Source: Cenococcum geophilum 1.58 (taxonomy: Eukaryota > Ascomycota > Dothideomycetes > Gloniales > Gloniaceae). Taken from it: 64,000 nt of DNA. Positions within the stretch are counted from its first letter, which is position 1; every line of letters starts with the position of its first letter. The stretch is taken from positions 248,001 through 312,000 of the forward strand of contig KV748204.1 of the NCBI GenBank assembly GCA_001692895.1, written 5' to 3'. The notes below the pieces were generated by a model that saw only the letters and a program-made list of their open reading frames with translations, was not told the DNA's origin and made no database searches. Positions 48,740 through 62,400 of the stretch are shown piece by piece. The position numbers were made by a program, and so were the translations under genes.

Positions 48740-49275
48740 CTGGTACCGTGGCTGGAGTGCCTATTTGAGCGTAGGTTTGGGTTATGGCAGATGGCGCAGT
48801 TAACTCTCCCCTGCCGCTGTATCTGTTCTGGAGTTGGCTTGTGCGAGACTTATTGCGCCTTTGGGTATTTAGTGCCCGTTGGCTCATCAGGCGTTGACCT
48901 CATCTTGGCTCGGTAAAAATATTTGAAATATTATGGGGCCGATGGGAAAGCTTTATAACCATATCGTTTATATCCGCAGCTCAGCTAACCGTACGACATA
49001 GTTTATTAAACGTGCTAGTAAAATAATTCCTCTTAATAATCGTACGAGGTGAAATAGCTGGTTTCTTATATTATGTATAGCTCTAGAGGATAAGGTAAAG
49101 GCTAGGCTTTAACTCTACGTGGAGTACTATAAGGACAATTTCTTAAAAGATAATATTCTCTTAATAAGCGAATGGATACATCTTTGTACGATTTATAATT
49201 TCCTTTAATCTTTTTACGAAGTAACTCTATTTCTTTAAGGAGATTATATAACACTAGAGAGGGTTCTAGAATTAG
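48740..49275. other. Island-to-RIP boundary
   Basis: Composition shifts from normal to AT-rich with CpA depletion at about 48920-48990. No gene recognised. A 75-codon minus-strand frame at 49102-49329 spans the boundary of the solo LTR and is not believed. Confidence 0.5.
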
Positions 49276-49604
49276 TGTAACGGAATCCCCCAAGAGGTAC
49301 ATATCCAATGAGACGGTAGGAGGTTTCATCTATGTCCCATCTATGTTCCAGAAGACACAGTCAGACAGGTTAGGGGCGAAAGGTTTTACTAGCGTCTCGG
49401 AAGAAACATATAGGAAGCTGGTTCCCTCTAGAGAAGAACTAGCGATTAGTCTCTGAATAGAAGTGGTTAGAAGCATTTGTCCTTCAATACGTGAAACTTA
49501 TTCTACCTTCAACTTACCTTCGACTTACCTTCGACTTACCTTCTACTTACCGGTGACACTGTCGATTAGATAATCATACGTTCCGGTTAGGCTGGCCTCT
49601 TACA
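49276..49604. repeat. Solo LTR with 5-bp target duplication
   Basis: 329 bp starting TGTAACGGAATCCCC and ending CCTCTTACA, flanked on both sides by ATTAG (49271-49275 and 49605-49609). TG...CA ends plus a 5-bp duplication and no adjacent pol sequence indicate a solo LTR left by LTR-LTR recombination. Its first bases resemble the gypsy LTRs (TGTAACGGAACC) but the rest differs, so it is another family. It contains a short tandem run at 49508-49552 (CTTACCTTCGA units). Moderately RIP-mutated only. Confidence 0.8.
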
Positions 49605-50345
49605 ATTAGTTAAATATTTTTAAGGATATAATATAGACCGCATTAGTATATTATTATAATACTCTTAACGTTTCTTTAGCTAATTTTTCCTACTAGGTAA
49701 TAGCTACTAAGGCTAAGGATAAGTTTATAGCTCCTTAACTCTAATATACTAAGAAAAAGCTTATAAAGTATATTAAGAAGCTAGATAATTCTCCCTACTA
49801 TCTAGTGGCACGGGTTCTTAACCTAGAGTGTTATACGGCTTTCTTAAAAGATTGGAATAATTATATTACCGTTAAAGGAGAAAGAAGCTCTTTAGCGTAC
49901 GAAAGCTCTAGGAGAGATTCCGCGAGAAAGCAATACTTTTAGGTTAACTATATCGTACGCAACTAAGAAAACTTAAAGGTCGCCTTTAGAGTCTAAAGAA
50001 AACTCTCTACCTTCTATAAGGCTCGTCTTTAGTATTATTTAAAGCATACTCGTCCACAGAGTCTAGATGAGTTTAATAGCTATATTAACGAGAATCTAAT
50101 TCCGCTTAATAGCCGTATAACAGCTATTTAATGGTGAAATCAGCCTCTTCAGCGTACGAGATTTTATGACTTCACAGCTTACAATTGAAGTTCTCTTAAT
50201 ACCTGGAATAAGCGATAAGCCAAAGAGAGTATTTTTAGGTTCTCGACGTCCGCGTTCTATAGGATCGTACGAGAACTACTCTATAAATACTTAAGTTATT
50301 AGAGTACGTAAAGGACTAGGCAGCTTATAAGATTCTAAGTATTCT
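49605..50345 (+). pseudogene. RIP-degenerate coding remnant, unassigned (possibly transposase)
   Basis: With TAG read as Gln the plus strand stays open for about 200 codons (for example ATKAKDKFIAPQLQYTKKKL, then NSPYYLVARVL, then ARLQYYLKHTRPQSL). The 'D/NSPxYxxAxVL' segment faintly resembles the hAT block 'DSPxYxAAxxLHP', but no catalytic motif was recognised. Everything else is too decayed to name. Confidence 0.35.
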
Positions 50346-50346
50346 C

Positions 50347-50652
50347 TTATCTATTCACTTGCTCGCAGAGGTAGAGATATATTCTGAATAATGTATTGAT
50401 TGGGGGTGTAGGCCGAGGAGAGGGTAATCATCTCAGCCTGCTGTATTGCATAGTAGGTTCCCTACTATCTTAAGCAGTGGTAGATAATTACACACTCATT
50501 GCCCCCCTCGGGCCTACCGCAAGCCTAAGAGGCTGCAAAATCTATCTATAGGGTGGAGGGTGGGAAAGCGAAAAGCCGAAAGGCTGATTGTGATAGATAT
50601 TGATGTTGCTGTTCGGAGGGAAGGCGTAACTTCGCTTTAAATAGATATTTTT
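50347..50652. repeat. Composite direct repeat, unit 1 (A1-B1)
   Basis: Segment A1 (about 50347-50513; TATCTATTCACTTGCTCGCA...) and segment B1 (about 50569-50652; GCGAAAAGCC... to ...AGATATTTTTA). Both recur in the same order in the following unit. The nature is unknown; the size and direct order suggest LTR-like or tandemly duplicated non-coding elements. Confidence 0.6.
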
Positions 50653-51425
50653 ATCTATTTACTTGCTCGCAGAGGTAGAGATATATTCTAAATAATGTAT
50701 TAATTGGGGGTGTAGGCCCGAGGAGAGGGTAATTATCCTTAGCCTGCTGTATCGCATAGTAGGTTCCCTACTATCTTAAGCAGTGGTAGATAATTATACA
50801 CTTATTGCCCCAAATAACGCGTACCGTTAGAAGCTAGCGGTACAAGGCCTGCCCCATAACTAATATAGAAGTAGAATATATCTCGTCTTTTTTTTGCGCC
50901 CGTAGGGTATCGTAAAAGACTATTTGGTAACCTAGAACCTAGGTAATATCGAAGGCTGTTAACGACGACGAACCTAGCGGTACAAGGCTGCGCCCAATAA
51001 CTAATATAGGAGTAGGAATATATGTCGTCTCTTTACGCCCATAGAGTATTATCAAAAACCGTTCGGTAGGTAATATCGAAGGCTATTAACGACAACAACG
51101 TAGTAAGGAGGAAGCTGGAAGCGTCAATTCAAAACCTATTGAAAAAACCCTGTGGGAAAATTGTTAGGAAAGACTACTTATCAACAGCTGTGGAAAGACG
51201 CGACGCGTAACTCGTTCGCGATCCTCTAAGGGTAAGACGTTTTATCGCGACGACAAACAACGCCGTACGGCACAGCATTATTAAGGCTATAAGACGAATA
51301 AACAACAAAATCTCTATTAAATAAGCCTTATTTTAAAGCGAAAAGCCAAAAGGCTAATTATGATAGATATTGATGTTACTGTTTGGAGGGAAGGCGTGAC
51401 TTCGCTTTGAATAGACATTTTTATA
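50650..51425. repeat. Composite direct repeat, unit 2 (A2-insert-B2)
   Basis: A2 (about 50650-50811) and B2 (about 51338-51425) repeat A1 and B1. Between them lie about 525 bp holding a tandem duplication of about 125 bp (about 50836-50960 and 50974-51097; both contain CTAGCGGTACAAGGC and GGTAATATCGAAGGCT). Unit 1 lacks this insert. Confidence 0.6.
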
Positions 51426-52327
51426 GTTTTTATTATTATATAGTAGCTAGAGAGTCGTATAAGGGAAGGTATATATTATACAACACTAAGCACTAAAGGG
51501 TGTAGGATATATAAATAGAATACTTTTAGGCAAAAGGTAACCACTAAAGGCGTATAGGTGACGTAGGTAAATATATACTAACTTTAAACTAAATAGATTA
51601 TAAGTTTAAATTCTACTAACGTCATCCTTTATTAAGAATCGGGAAATACAATTATCTAGTATACTTCTCGTCCTATTATACAAGAGATTCTCCGGCAATA
51701 TTGCCATACTATAAGTAAACTCTCTTCTCCGTATAACATACCTATATAACTAACTACTCTTAGGATAAGTAGGAGAGGGTAGAAGCTTTACCGGCAATTA
51801 ATATAGAGGCTTAGGTAGGGGGTGTATTGGAGAGGCAGGTGCGGACAAGGAGGCCCTTATATATAAATACAATTCTAATTCAGAGCCGTAGGTCTCTAAA
51901 TATAACTATAAGTAACCTATATTACTTGTATAAGGCAGAGAGCTAATTAATACTAGCCTTATAAGGCTTATACAGCGACTCTACGTCGTCTAGTAGGCCC
52001 TCGCCCCTTTACTAAATGTCGGAGTCTCCCAGGGTTCTGTGGTGGGTGCTGTGGAAATTATAAGTGGCGGGATTATAGGGCTTGATGTTCGTCGTACGAT
52101 ATAAATTCTTAGCCTATAGTGGCGGCAGCGGGAGCACTAGAGGGCGAGGATTGGATTATAGAACTAGAGGACAATAAGAAGTAGATAAAAGTTATTAAAT
52201 TTAAACTACTAGGTCTCCTCTCTTTTTTCCTATTTTTATTTTATTTTATAGTATTTTATATAAAGAGAAGTATAAATAAAAAGGTAAAAAGGAAATATCT
52301 AATTAGTAGGAAAACTAAAGGTATTTA
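51426..52327. other. RIP-mutated AT-rich stretch, nothing recognised
   Basis: About 0.9 kb without a readable coding frame even when RIP stops are ignored. No repeats with the rest of the window were noticed. Confidence 0.4.
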
Positions 52328-52577
52328 CTAGAGCTTTATATAGAGCTTTATATAGAGCTTTATACAGAGCCTCCGCAGAGCTTTATATAGAGCCTCCACA
52401 GAGCTTTATATAGAGGCTTCGCAGAGCTTTATATAGAGCCTCCATAGAGCTTTATACGGAGCCTCCGTAGAGCTTCGCGCAGAGCCTCTATACGTAGAGC
52501 TTAGTGTAGCGCTTAGTGCAGAGCCTTTATATATAGAGCTTTATGTAAAGCCTCCGTAGAGCTTTATATAGAGCTTC
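52328..52577. repeat. Minisatellite, 11-12-bp units
   Basis: About twenty units of AGAGCTTTATAT alternating with AGAGCCTCCGC-type units (also AGAGCTTCGC). The two unit types differ in part by changes that RIP could produce, but both persist. The tract follows RIP DNA and ends near TAGAGCTTTTACTAAG. Confidence 0.88.
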
Positions 52578-52812
52578 GTATAGAGCTTTTACTAAGCTTT
52601 AGTAAAGCTTTATATGGGGCTCCCCTATCTACAGAGCTCTTATAAGCTTTATATCTATATAATATTACTTATCCTTAGGATATTTAGATAAAAGTAGTAC
52701 CATTTTAAAGCGCTTTATAAGCTCTATAAATCTATGCCAATAGAAAAATTATTTATTTAATATTAGGGGGTGCATTACAAGTATAAGTATATTAAGGGGA
52801 TTTTACTAAGAC

Positions 52813-52844
52813 TATCCGGAGACTATCCGGATAGTCTCCGGATA
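52813..52844. repeat. Perfect 32-bp palindrome
   Basis: TATCCGGAGACTATCC on the left is followed directly by its exact reverse complement, with no spacer. It lies in a 0.55-kb stretch (52578-53139) with no recognised gene, between the minisatellite and the end of the PKS relic. Confidence 0.85.
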
Positions 52845-55328
52845 CTATTAGCTAATAGGTCTATTATCTAAGAGGCCTATCCGGCCCTATCCTCCGCAAG
52901 TCTAAAAACCCGTAGCTTAAACCAATTAAGGGATATCGTCAGAGCGCTAACTAAGAACCCTATTTACCACCTTTTAATCACTAGCGCCTCCAACTTGGCT
53001 AATTTTAGTCCCTTTCTATTTTAAGTTTTAAGCCATTTATCGTATCTTACTAAGGGCCTAAACGGATCCCTACTAATACCTATTCTTTTATATATACTTA
53101 TATCTATTAAGCTACATAGTAGCAACTAATTTTACTTAACAGTTAGCCCTTATTAAGGGTAAATAGGTCAATAACAGATATCGCAACTACGTCAATAGTA
53201 CATTCTTTCACCCGTGCTATATTAATCTAACTAATATACTATCGCATAGACTGCTTATTAATTAGTAAAATAGGGTAATTATTATTCCTAAACACATATT
53301 CTCTAATAGGCGAGCCCGTAACTATAGCAGCCGCTTTTTAGTTATTAGTAACACTGTTAAGTAAAGCAGCAATATAAGCCAGTGGACTTAAGATAAGTGT
53401 AGCAGCATAGGCTAATGCCCGTTTCCACTATATGGAAAATAATATAATCTCCTGCCTAATATTAGCAACACTTATTAGCTTAAAGTAGTGGTTAAAGCTT
53501 AGTGCACACGCATTTATAAAGTTATAGTCCCGGCTAATTTAATGCACATCTTAGGTTATTACGGCAACGATAGTCTTATATAGGTAATTAATAGGCAGTA
53601 TGGCTAATATATTAGCGTCTAATAATAAAAAGGTGCCCATTTCTAGATATCCGGAGATAAGGTTGTGTAAAAAGTTAGTATAGTTAAAACGGAAGTAACT
53701 AGTAGCGGATAAGGCGGTAATAAAGGGTAAGCGGTAAATAGATGCCCTAAAGCCGCGCTAACGTACCGCTGCTACTATGCGCTCCGCTATATATTTTAAG
53801 GTAGCATAGCTATACTCCTAGTCTTTCTCTATAACCTTATAACCTATATACTTAGGTAGCGTAGATATAGTAGAGATAAAATATACTAACTTACTACGGC
53901 TATATAAGGCCAGGCGCAAAATCTTATAAGCACTTATAATATTAGGGCTAATATAGTCTTCTAGTGGGCGTATTTAGTTAATAAGTGCGCCTAAATAGCA
54001 GATGGTATTAATATAGTTTACTAAGTTTTTAAACGCTTCTTAGGACAGGCCGAGAAGGGGCTATAATATATCGCTAATAATGGGATGGAGTAGTAACGTG
54101 TATTTATACTTTTAGAGGCTATAGCTAGCGAGCGTATCTAATAAACACTATATAGCTTAATTAACACTATTAGCACGTACTAAGTAATAGGTAGTAATAC
54201 CTAGCTTAAGCAGCTTATATATAATAAAGGCGCTAATAAAGCCTATAGTACCTATAACAAAGATAGAGTAGGGAGGTACAGTAGTATAGGGGGCGTTATT
54301 AAACCTAAAGTTAGCGTCTAGATAGCCCTTCTTAATAGCAGCTATATTAAGCTAAGGCGGCTTAAATACTAACTTAGTAGGGGGAGTGCTGCTATTATAT
54401 AAAGAATTAGACTTATCCTCTTATAGCTTAAAAAGTAGGATTTGGCTAAAGGCCTTAAGGTTTAGGTACTATAACGCGACGCTTACGGCTAGTATTAGGC
54501 TAGTTAGGTTAGCTAGCTAGTTATATATTAAAACTATAGTTAATAAGTTAATTCTAATGTCCTATAAGGGGCGATTAATATTAATATTATTTAGTAGTAT
54601 AAAGCCTAATGCCTTAGCTATAGTTTTTTAGACTATACCTAGTATAATATTAGGGTGCTGCTTAGGGGCCGCTTTACTTAGCACCTTATATAAATCCTAG
54701 CTTTAGTGGACCTATCTACCGCTTTAGCGTAGTAGTAAGTAGAATAAAGGCAGTACGCTACCTTACTCCTTATAGTAGCTCTAGAGGCGTTTAGGATTTA
54801 AAGCTGCGGCTATAGTAAGGGTATAACTACCGTATATAGCCATCTTAAACAGCTATAGGCCCTCTTCTAGCAAGAGTATATTAAGGCTAAGGTAAGTAAG
54901 GTAGGTAAGGGTTGTTCCAATAATCCTAGCCGCTATACCCTTGCCCTTTTAGGTGCCGTATACTAATAAGGTAATAGGTAGGCCCTAGGTATAGCGTAGG
55001 TACGTAAGCGCATTAAGAAACGTATTAGTAATAGCGTAGTTACTATAACCCAGCATGCCTATAATGCTAGAGATAGAGAAAAACATAACAAACATATCTA
55101 AGTCTATATCTATGTCATAGGTTAGCTAGTGTAGATGCTAGGTACCGTTTACCTTAGGCGTGAAGGCCGTGGCGTATCGCTATAGGGTTAAGGCGGTAAG
55201 GACGCCGTTGTCCTATACACTAGCTATATAAACTATACCCCACAGCGGCCGGTCCTTATTAAAGACTACTATAATCGCCTTTATACTGTTAAAGTCTGCT
55301 ATATTACAGGCTATAATAGTAGCCTTAG

Positions 55329-55754
55329 TGTAACGGAACCTTGTAGCAGGAACTATAATGGGTTCTGTCAATAGGCTAGGTGTGTAAGAAATGCAAAGAT
55401 AGTAGTTAACAACGTAATAATAACTGGTGGAGTGGTTGCCCAATAGATTAACTCTAATTATATTCTAAGAATTACTATAAGGAAGGAACTATCTAGGTAG
55501 GAACTAAGGGTCCTTAAATATATAACCGTACTCCTATAAAATCCTTCTTATACGTAATATACGTGTTATACGTAAGGTATATAAGTTCCCTTTATTCCTT
55601 ATATTCCTTACGTAGCACCTTATATAACTTTAGCTACTATTCTTTGTTATATAGTTCTACAGGTTCTATCCTAGACCGTGCTTATATTAACTAACTAGCT
55701 TCTTCTAACTCTTCTCTAAGTAGTCGTAATATTGTACTTAAAGCGTCTATAACA
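55329..55754 (-). repeat. gypsy copy 2, LTR (3' relative to coding strand)
   Basis: 426 bp, preceded by CTTAG (55324-55328). Confidence 0.92.
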
Positions 55755-56409
55755 CCATCTCCCTCCTTTTTATCTTTGTCCTTAAAGATACCTAGTATCT
55801 CTAAGTTATTTACTAGAGGTGTAATATCCGTCTAATTAATTTAGTTGATATTATTACTTATAATGCCTAAAGCTTCTTCTTCTTTATACGCGCAACGTTG
55901 TGCTTATACTATTGCTATAATACTATCGCTTAGTAAAATAATGCCATCTCCGTATTCTCGTTGCTTAAAAGAAGGGCTAGTGTATATTACGCTAGCGAGT
56001 CCTTTATCTCAGTAACCCTCCTCTTATTTAGAGTGCACTAAAGCAAACATTTAATTGTCTTGCGATATTCGCTCTACCTCTAACGCTAAGTATGCGCGTC
56101 CTATAACTCTTAATAGTCTTTAAGTTCCCTAAGTAATTTATTATAGGGTTTTATGTTTAATCTGCTACTATAAAGCTTAATAGTAACCTGGTATAGGCCC
56201 TTACTAAACTTAAGTGTTCTTAGGATGCGGAATAAAAGGCTCTGGATACTCGCATTACGGCGTCTACTCGTCTACTTTGTCTTAAGAAAGTACGTAAGAA
56301 GGTTTATTTTAAGGAGTAGAAACTTATAAAATAAGGTCTACAGGAACTGGGTAATAAGAGAACTAACTCTCCTCCTATGGTGAGGGGAATAACTCTAAGT
56401 AGTTCGGCA

Positions 56410-59400
56410 GTCGCTCTTCCTAGGTCCCCCTTAGGTAATTTATTCTTTAATAATCCTTCTTTATTAATGTTACCTGACCTATTTTCTTCCGATACTCCTA
56501 TACCTTTCCTATAGTATTTTTTAAATTCTCTAGTGGTTCCTAGGTAGTCTTATTATAGCCTATCTACTTAACCTTATACTATATTTTATTGTCGATGTCC
56601 TTATAACTAATAATCTTTAAAACTTGCTATTTATCTTCTTCCTATCCTCTATATATATCTGCCTCGTAAACTAGTAGCTTAATATTCCTATATACTGGCT
56701 CTAGTATCGCAATATACTATATAGGGTAGATCTTTATTTTAGCTAGTAGGTTTAACTTAAATGTAACCGGTGAAATCCTCTATATAATTTTAAAAGGTCC
56801 TAGTCTAACGTGGTCTAACTTCTTACTTAGTCGTTAACTTTTGAAATTTTTGTATAGTAGCTATACTTTATCTCCCTCCTTAAGATCTAGTCCCTTAGAT
56901 CTCTTAGCATTATAGTACTTTTTTATTCTTTGCTATACTACCTTAGCTGTTTCTATAAGGTTTGCATAAAGATTTATTAAAGTCTCTATTTTTTGCTTAG
57001 CTTTGCTACTTATTTTCTTTACTTAACGTAATAATAATAATGTTCTTAGCTTATATCTATAATTCGCCTTAAATAGTAATATACCTATTCCTTTTTATAG
57101 TGTTGCATTATATGCAAACTATATAACTAGTAATAGTAATACCTAATTATTCTATACGTAATTAATATAATGCTTTAGATACTACTCTAGTGTCTAGTTT
57201 AATCTTTCCGTTTAACCGTTTGTCTGCGGGTAATATACGGTAAAAGTTACTACTTAAACTCTTTGTTCCGCTAAGAATACCTCCTAAAATGCTGCTATAA
57301 ATCTTAGATCTCTATCTAATATAATTTTACTTAGTGCTCCATGTCTTACGAATACTTCTTTAATATAGATTCTAGCGATATCTTCCGCTAAGATTTCTTC
57401 TGTATAGGCTATAAAGTATCCCTACTTTATAAGCTTATCTACTATTATTAAGATCGCGTTATAATCCTATCCGGTAATAGGGTCTCTTAATTTTAGCAAC
57501 TTAATAATAAAGTCCTATAATATAACCTCCTATGGTCTCTCTAGTGTTTTAATAGGTTATAGCTCTCTATACGGCTTATGCCTTATTAGTTTATTTCTTT
57601 AGTAATTTAGACACTCTTTAGTAACCCTTCTAGCTATCCTTTAGATTCTGTTAATGATATACTCCTTTTAAAGTCTTAACACTAAGCCTGTGGCTTTATT
57701 ATATCCTTAAGTTAGTCCCTTATAGAAGTCCTCTATAAACTACTCTGCTATACTTCTTAGGATATACTTTGCCTCTTAATTTTTGTATATGTCCGACTAT
57801 AGATCTTCTAGTTATGCTTTTAGAATTCTTTATACCTAAAAGCTTTCTAGTGTCTTATAGACCTTTTCTAGCTTATTCTCTTAAGTTATTATGATTTTTG
57901 GATGATTATACCTAATTAGTTTATTTATATCTTTTCGCAGTAAAGCCCCTAATGGCTTATTGTTATTTTGTAGTTTAGCTTTTTAACTTAACGCATTAGC
58001 TCGCGTGTTGTCTGTACCCTTAGTATACTAAATCTTAAAATGGTATTCTATAAGTATCTCTGCCCATTTAACCTATCTTTGGTTAAGCTCCTTTATTATT
58101 AGGAATCCTATTAGGTTCTTATAATCCGTTTTTCTATACCTTATAAGAATGCTCTCTATTTCTTTAGTGCTGTAACTATACCTAATAACTCCTTGTTATA
58201 GATGTTATAGTTTAACTCTAGTAGTGTTATCTTCCGACTATAATATACTACTAGATGCTATCTATCTGGATGCTTTTGTATAAAGTATGCTCCTAGTATA
58301 AAGTTTAATGCATCTATTTTTATAACCGTCTCTAGTCCTAGTTAATAGATCTTAAGAACTGGCTCCTAGGTAAATAACTCTTTAACTTTCTTAAAGAGTT
58401 CTTACTATTCCTCTCCCTATACCTATAATTCTTCTTTCTTTATTAATCGCGTAAATAGTTTAATGTCCTTTAACTATTACGCTATAAACCTTCTGCAGTA
58501 ATTGCAAAACCCTAGGAACGATCTTAATTACGTAACATTCTTTAGTTCTTGCCAATTCACTATAGCCTTAATCTTCTTTGGATCTATGCTAAGTTGGCCT
58601 AGTTTAATAATAAATCCAACAAAATTGGTCTTCCTGGTGAAGAACTCGTATTTCTTAATTACTACTGGCATTTGTTCTTCCTATTTAACGTGTTCTCCGT
58701 GCTCTTCCTTATTTATTAAGTAGATAATAATATTATTAAGGTATACTATAACAAATTCATCTAAATATTCTTCTAATATATTGTTAATACGCTTCTGGAA
58801 TATTGCTAGTGCGTTTATAAGCCTAAATTGTATAACTAATAGTTTATATAGTCCTTCTTTTGACCTAAAGGCTGCCTTCTATTTGTCGCCTTCCTTAATC
58901 CTAATCTAATAGTATGCCCATCTTAGATCTATCTTTGTAAAGATTTGCGCATTACCGATCCTATTTTAGATTTTGCTAATTAAGGGTAAAGAATACCTAT
59001 TCTTCCTGGTAATGCTGTTTAACTATCTATAGTCGATATATAGCCTTAGTTTACTATTCTTTTTTGGTATAAATAGTACTAGATATCCTACTAATGACTA
59101 CGATAGTCTAATATATCCTTTTCGTAAGTTTTCTTAGATAAACTCTTTTAATGCTCTCCCTTCTTCTTCGGTAAGCTTATAAATTAGAAAGAACCTTAGA
59201 CTTATTCCTAGTTCCAATTCTATCTTATAGTCCCATGCTATATACTTTAACAGCTTTTTACTCTTAGGTAACTATAGTTTCTTGCNATACTTATGGTATC
59301 TTTTTAGTATATAGCTTAGCCCTTTTTCCGTTTCTTTATAGGTCGCTCCTACTTAGTACCATACTAACTTGGCTTATTGTCGCATCTTACGGCGTTAAGT

Positions 59401-62400
59401 ATCCCTAATATCAACCTAACCTATAACCTAATTAATCTTTAGATTGTATTCCTGTAACTAAGGCATTCCTAATACTGCCTTATTATTTCCTAATAGTAAT
59501 ATATTAAAAGACATCTCGACTTATCTTCCTTTAATAGTTAACTAAATAGGTCCTATTTTAAGATTAATAATACCTCCTCTATAGGCTATTAGATCTCCTA
59601 AAATTGTCACTAATAGGTAAGGATGTTCCTTCTACCGGTGTAGTAACCTTATTTTTTTAACTACTGCTAGTAAGATATGGTTCCTTATTGCTCTACTATC
59701 TATTAATACCTTAAACTGTTAATCTTACCACTTAACTTATAAATTTAGGTGTTGTTCTTAAATTCCTTTAAGGGTCTAAGGCTTTACTACTAGTTCCCTT
59801 TAGTCCTATAGGCCTCTACTTTTCCTAACTGCTAGCTACTAGATCCTATTTATACTTAGTCTAACTTAGGCCAATACTTAGTTTATTTTTTATTTTTAAT
59901 ATACTATAGATAGATATTCTCTAGACATTTCCACCATTATTATTTATCTAGGCATTCTTCCGTAAGGAATCTTCCTAGTTAAAGTATTAAGTCCCCTTAT
60001 TCTTAAACTTCTACTAGGTGCCAACTATGTATATATTTAGCGTTTTAATACTTTACCTTGTCCGTTATCCAATACATTCTTATTAGATACTTTTAATTTT
60101 TGTCCTTTAGTGCTCTATATATATTACACGCATTATCTACACATGCTATCTATAATAGTGTATAATATACTTAATGTCTTAGGTTAACTCTTGGTTCGTT
60201 TTTATTCTAGAGTTTAAACCTCTCTTATGTTAATCTAAGCGTTGCGACTTTATTTACGGGTACTAAGATTTATCTTTTACTTCTCTAGTCCTCTAATTGC
60301 TTCTTTAAATCCTTTAATATTATAATTAAGGCTCCTTTAATATAAGTTATAGCCTTCTCTATAATCGGGTGGTCTTAGATAACTTTTTTGTCTAACTATA
60401 TATAGAAATCTTCCCACTTATTATTATGTCGTTGCCTATACCACTTTTAGTATAGCTGCTTAAGTGTATATAGTTCGTCCGTAAGAAAATATCTCTTTAT
60501 TACTACGTTATAACAGCCTTTAGTGTGTTATTCCTTAAACCTAGTAGGAATCCCTAGATCCTCTTCTTGTTCCAGTTTAGTAAGCCACTTAGCTCTTAGT
60601 ATGCCTACTCTAGGCCTATTAGTGATCCTTTATACTAGCGCTCTATCCTTTATATATCTTAATATGCTAAATCTCTTTTCTAGTTTCTGTTCTTACTATA
60701 AGGTAATTCTTACTCTAAATTCCTCTATAGTTTCCTTTACGTCGCGTCTTATAAGTGGATCTTTAAAGTCTCCATGCTTTTTAATCTTAGTATTAAATTT
60801 TTAATCTTTAGGCTGAACACTGTGTTCCCCTAGTAAGTCCTCTAGGTCTATATATCTGTCTCCTAGTCTAATTACTATTTACGCTATAGATTCTTTAATC
60901 TATAAAGAAGCTCCTTACCTCTTACTTATAGGTGTCCTAATTTATACTCCGAATTCTTAACCCCTTAGATTACTTAATCCTAAGCTTGCTTCTAACTTAA
61001 GCTTAGCTCCCGCCTTAGTCTAACTAGGTATCTGTAGTGTTCTTATCTTATCTTAAGAGTCTTAAATCTTACTTATCTCGTCTTAAGAATCTTATGCTGT
61101 GGGAAACTCTTATCCCAAGCTTATTTATATGTTCTTAAACTAAGCTACTGCCCTACTCTATCGGTTTTCGTCCGTTATAGGTCCTTAGGTATGCCTTATC
61201 TCGTCTTAAGAATCTTAGTTATCTCTTATCTCATCTTAAGAATCTTAAGCCTGTGGCCTTTTGCCTTTATTAAGTGGTAAGCTAGCACTAGTAGTCGTCT
61301 ACTTGTTTAATCGTCTTTAGATATTACTCCTTCCGTTTTATAAAGCGATAGACGCCGTGTCTAATGGTGTTATAATACCCGTTACTAAACCTTACTCTAT
61401 AGCGGTCTTAGTCTCTACTTCTATTACATTATTAAGGTTTAGATACCCCTAGTTAGTTCCTTTACTATCCTTATTACTGTTAATTAATAAGTACTCTAAC
61501 TCCATTGTTATTGTTACTAATTATTATCTATACGTTGCTGTAATATTTTAATCCAGCTTATAGAGTTAATTTTATTTTTTATCTAACTCTTTAGTTTCTC
61601 TAAGTCCTTTTAACTCTGGCTCTTGTGGCCAATAGCTTATATTATACTTGGCGTTTTTATAAATTTGGTATACGTTATTATAATAAAACGCGAAACTTCT
61701 AATTAAATACTCTTTTATTTTACGCAGTATACTATTATCCCTCTATATATATATGTCTCCTACTATTAGTCTAGTTCCCTTTATTATATAGTAACTTTAA
61801 CCATTTTTATAATCCTTTATAAAATGACCCTATTTTCTATAATTTATATAAGCTCTGTCTCTAAACTACTAACTTTGTTATAGAGTCCGCCTAAACATCT
61901 TCTGCTAATAAGATCTCTGGTTTAGCCTATGCTCCTTAGTCCTATAATTACTAGATCCTTAACCTCTAGGTTTCTATAGTTTCTTACTCTATCTCTTATA
62001 GGCTTCTTTAGTACTACTTAGGTTTATTGGCTTTACGCCATACTATAGTTTCTAACTTAGCTTTGGTTATTACGCGCTCTACGCCTTATATAACTGTGAA
62101 ACTCTATCCTAGCCTTTCTTAGCCTATTCCCTTTAGAAGATCCTATTATTAATCTTAATCGCTTAATTTATTAATTCCCTTAGGGTCCGCATCTTCCATT
62201 AGAATAATTACGTCCTAGACTTTAGCCTTAAGTCCCTATTTATACTATACTATAAGCACCTTATTATTCCACTTAACTTATATTTATAGTGTTTAAAACT
62301 GTATCGTGTACTTAATTGCTAAAGTTCGCTATATTAGGTCTAAAGCTTTCTTTTTACTATAGTTGTTACTTCCGGGTCCCTAAATATCTATATAATTGTT

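Noticed and set aside
49102..49329. 75-codon minus-strand ORF
   Set aside because: Spans the edge of the solo LTR, with no motif.
49508..49552. CRISPR-like spaced repeats (CTTACCTTCGA units)
   Set aside because: Directly tandem without spacers and within a fungal LTR; not a CRISPR array.
55213..55443. 76-codon minus-strand ORF
   Set aside because: It crosses the gypsy LTR/PKS junction. Only the part below 55328 is meaningful, as PKS ketoreductase.
58502..60804. Plus-strand ORFs 58502-58723 and 60523-60804
   Set aside because: Antisense to gypsy copy 2 pol.
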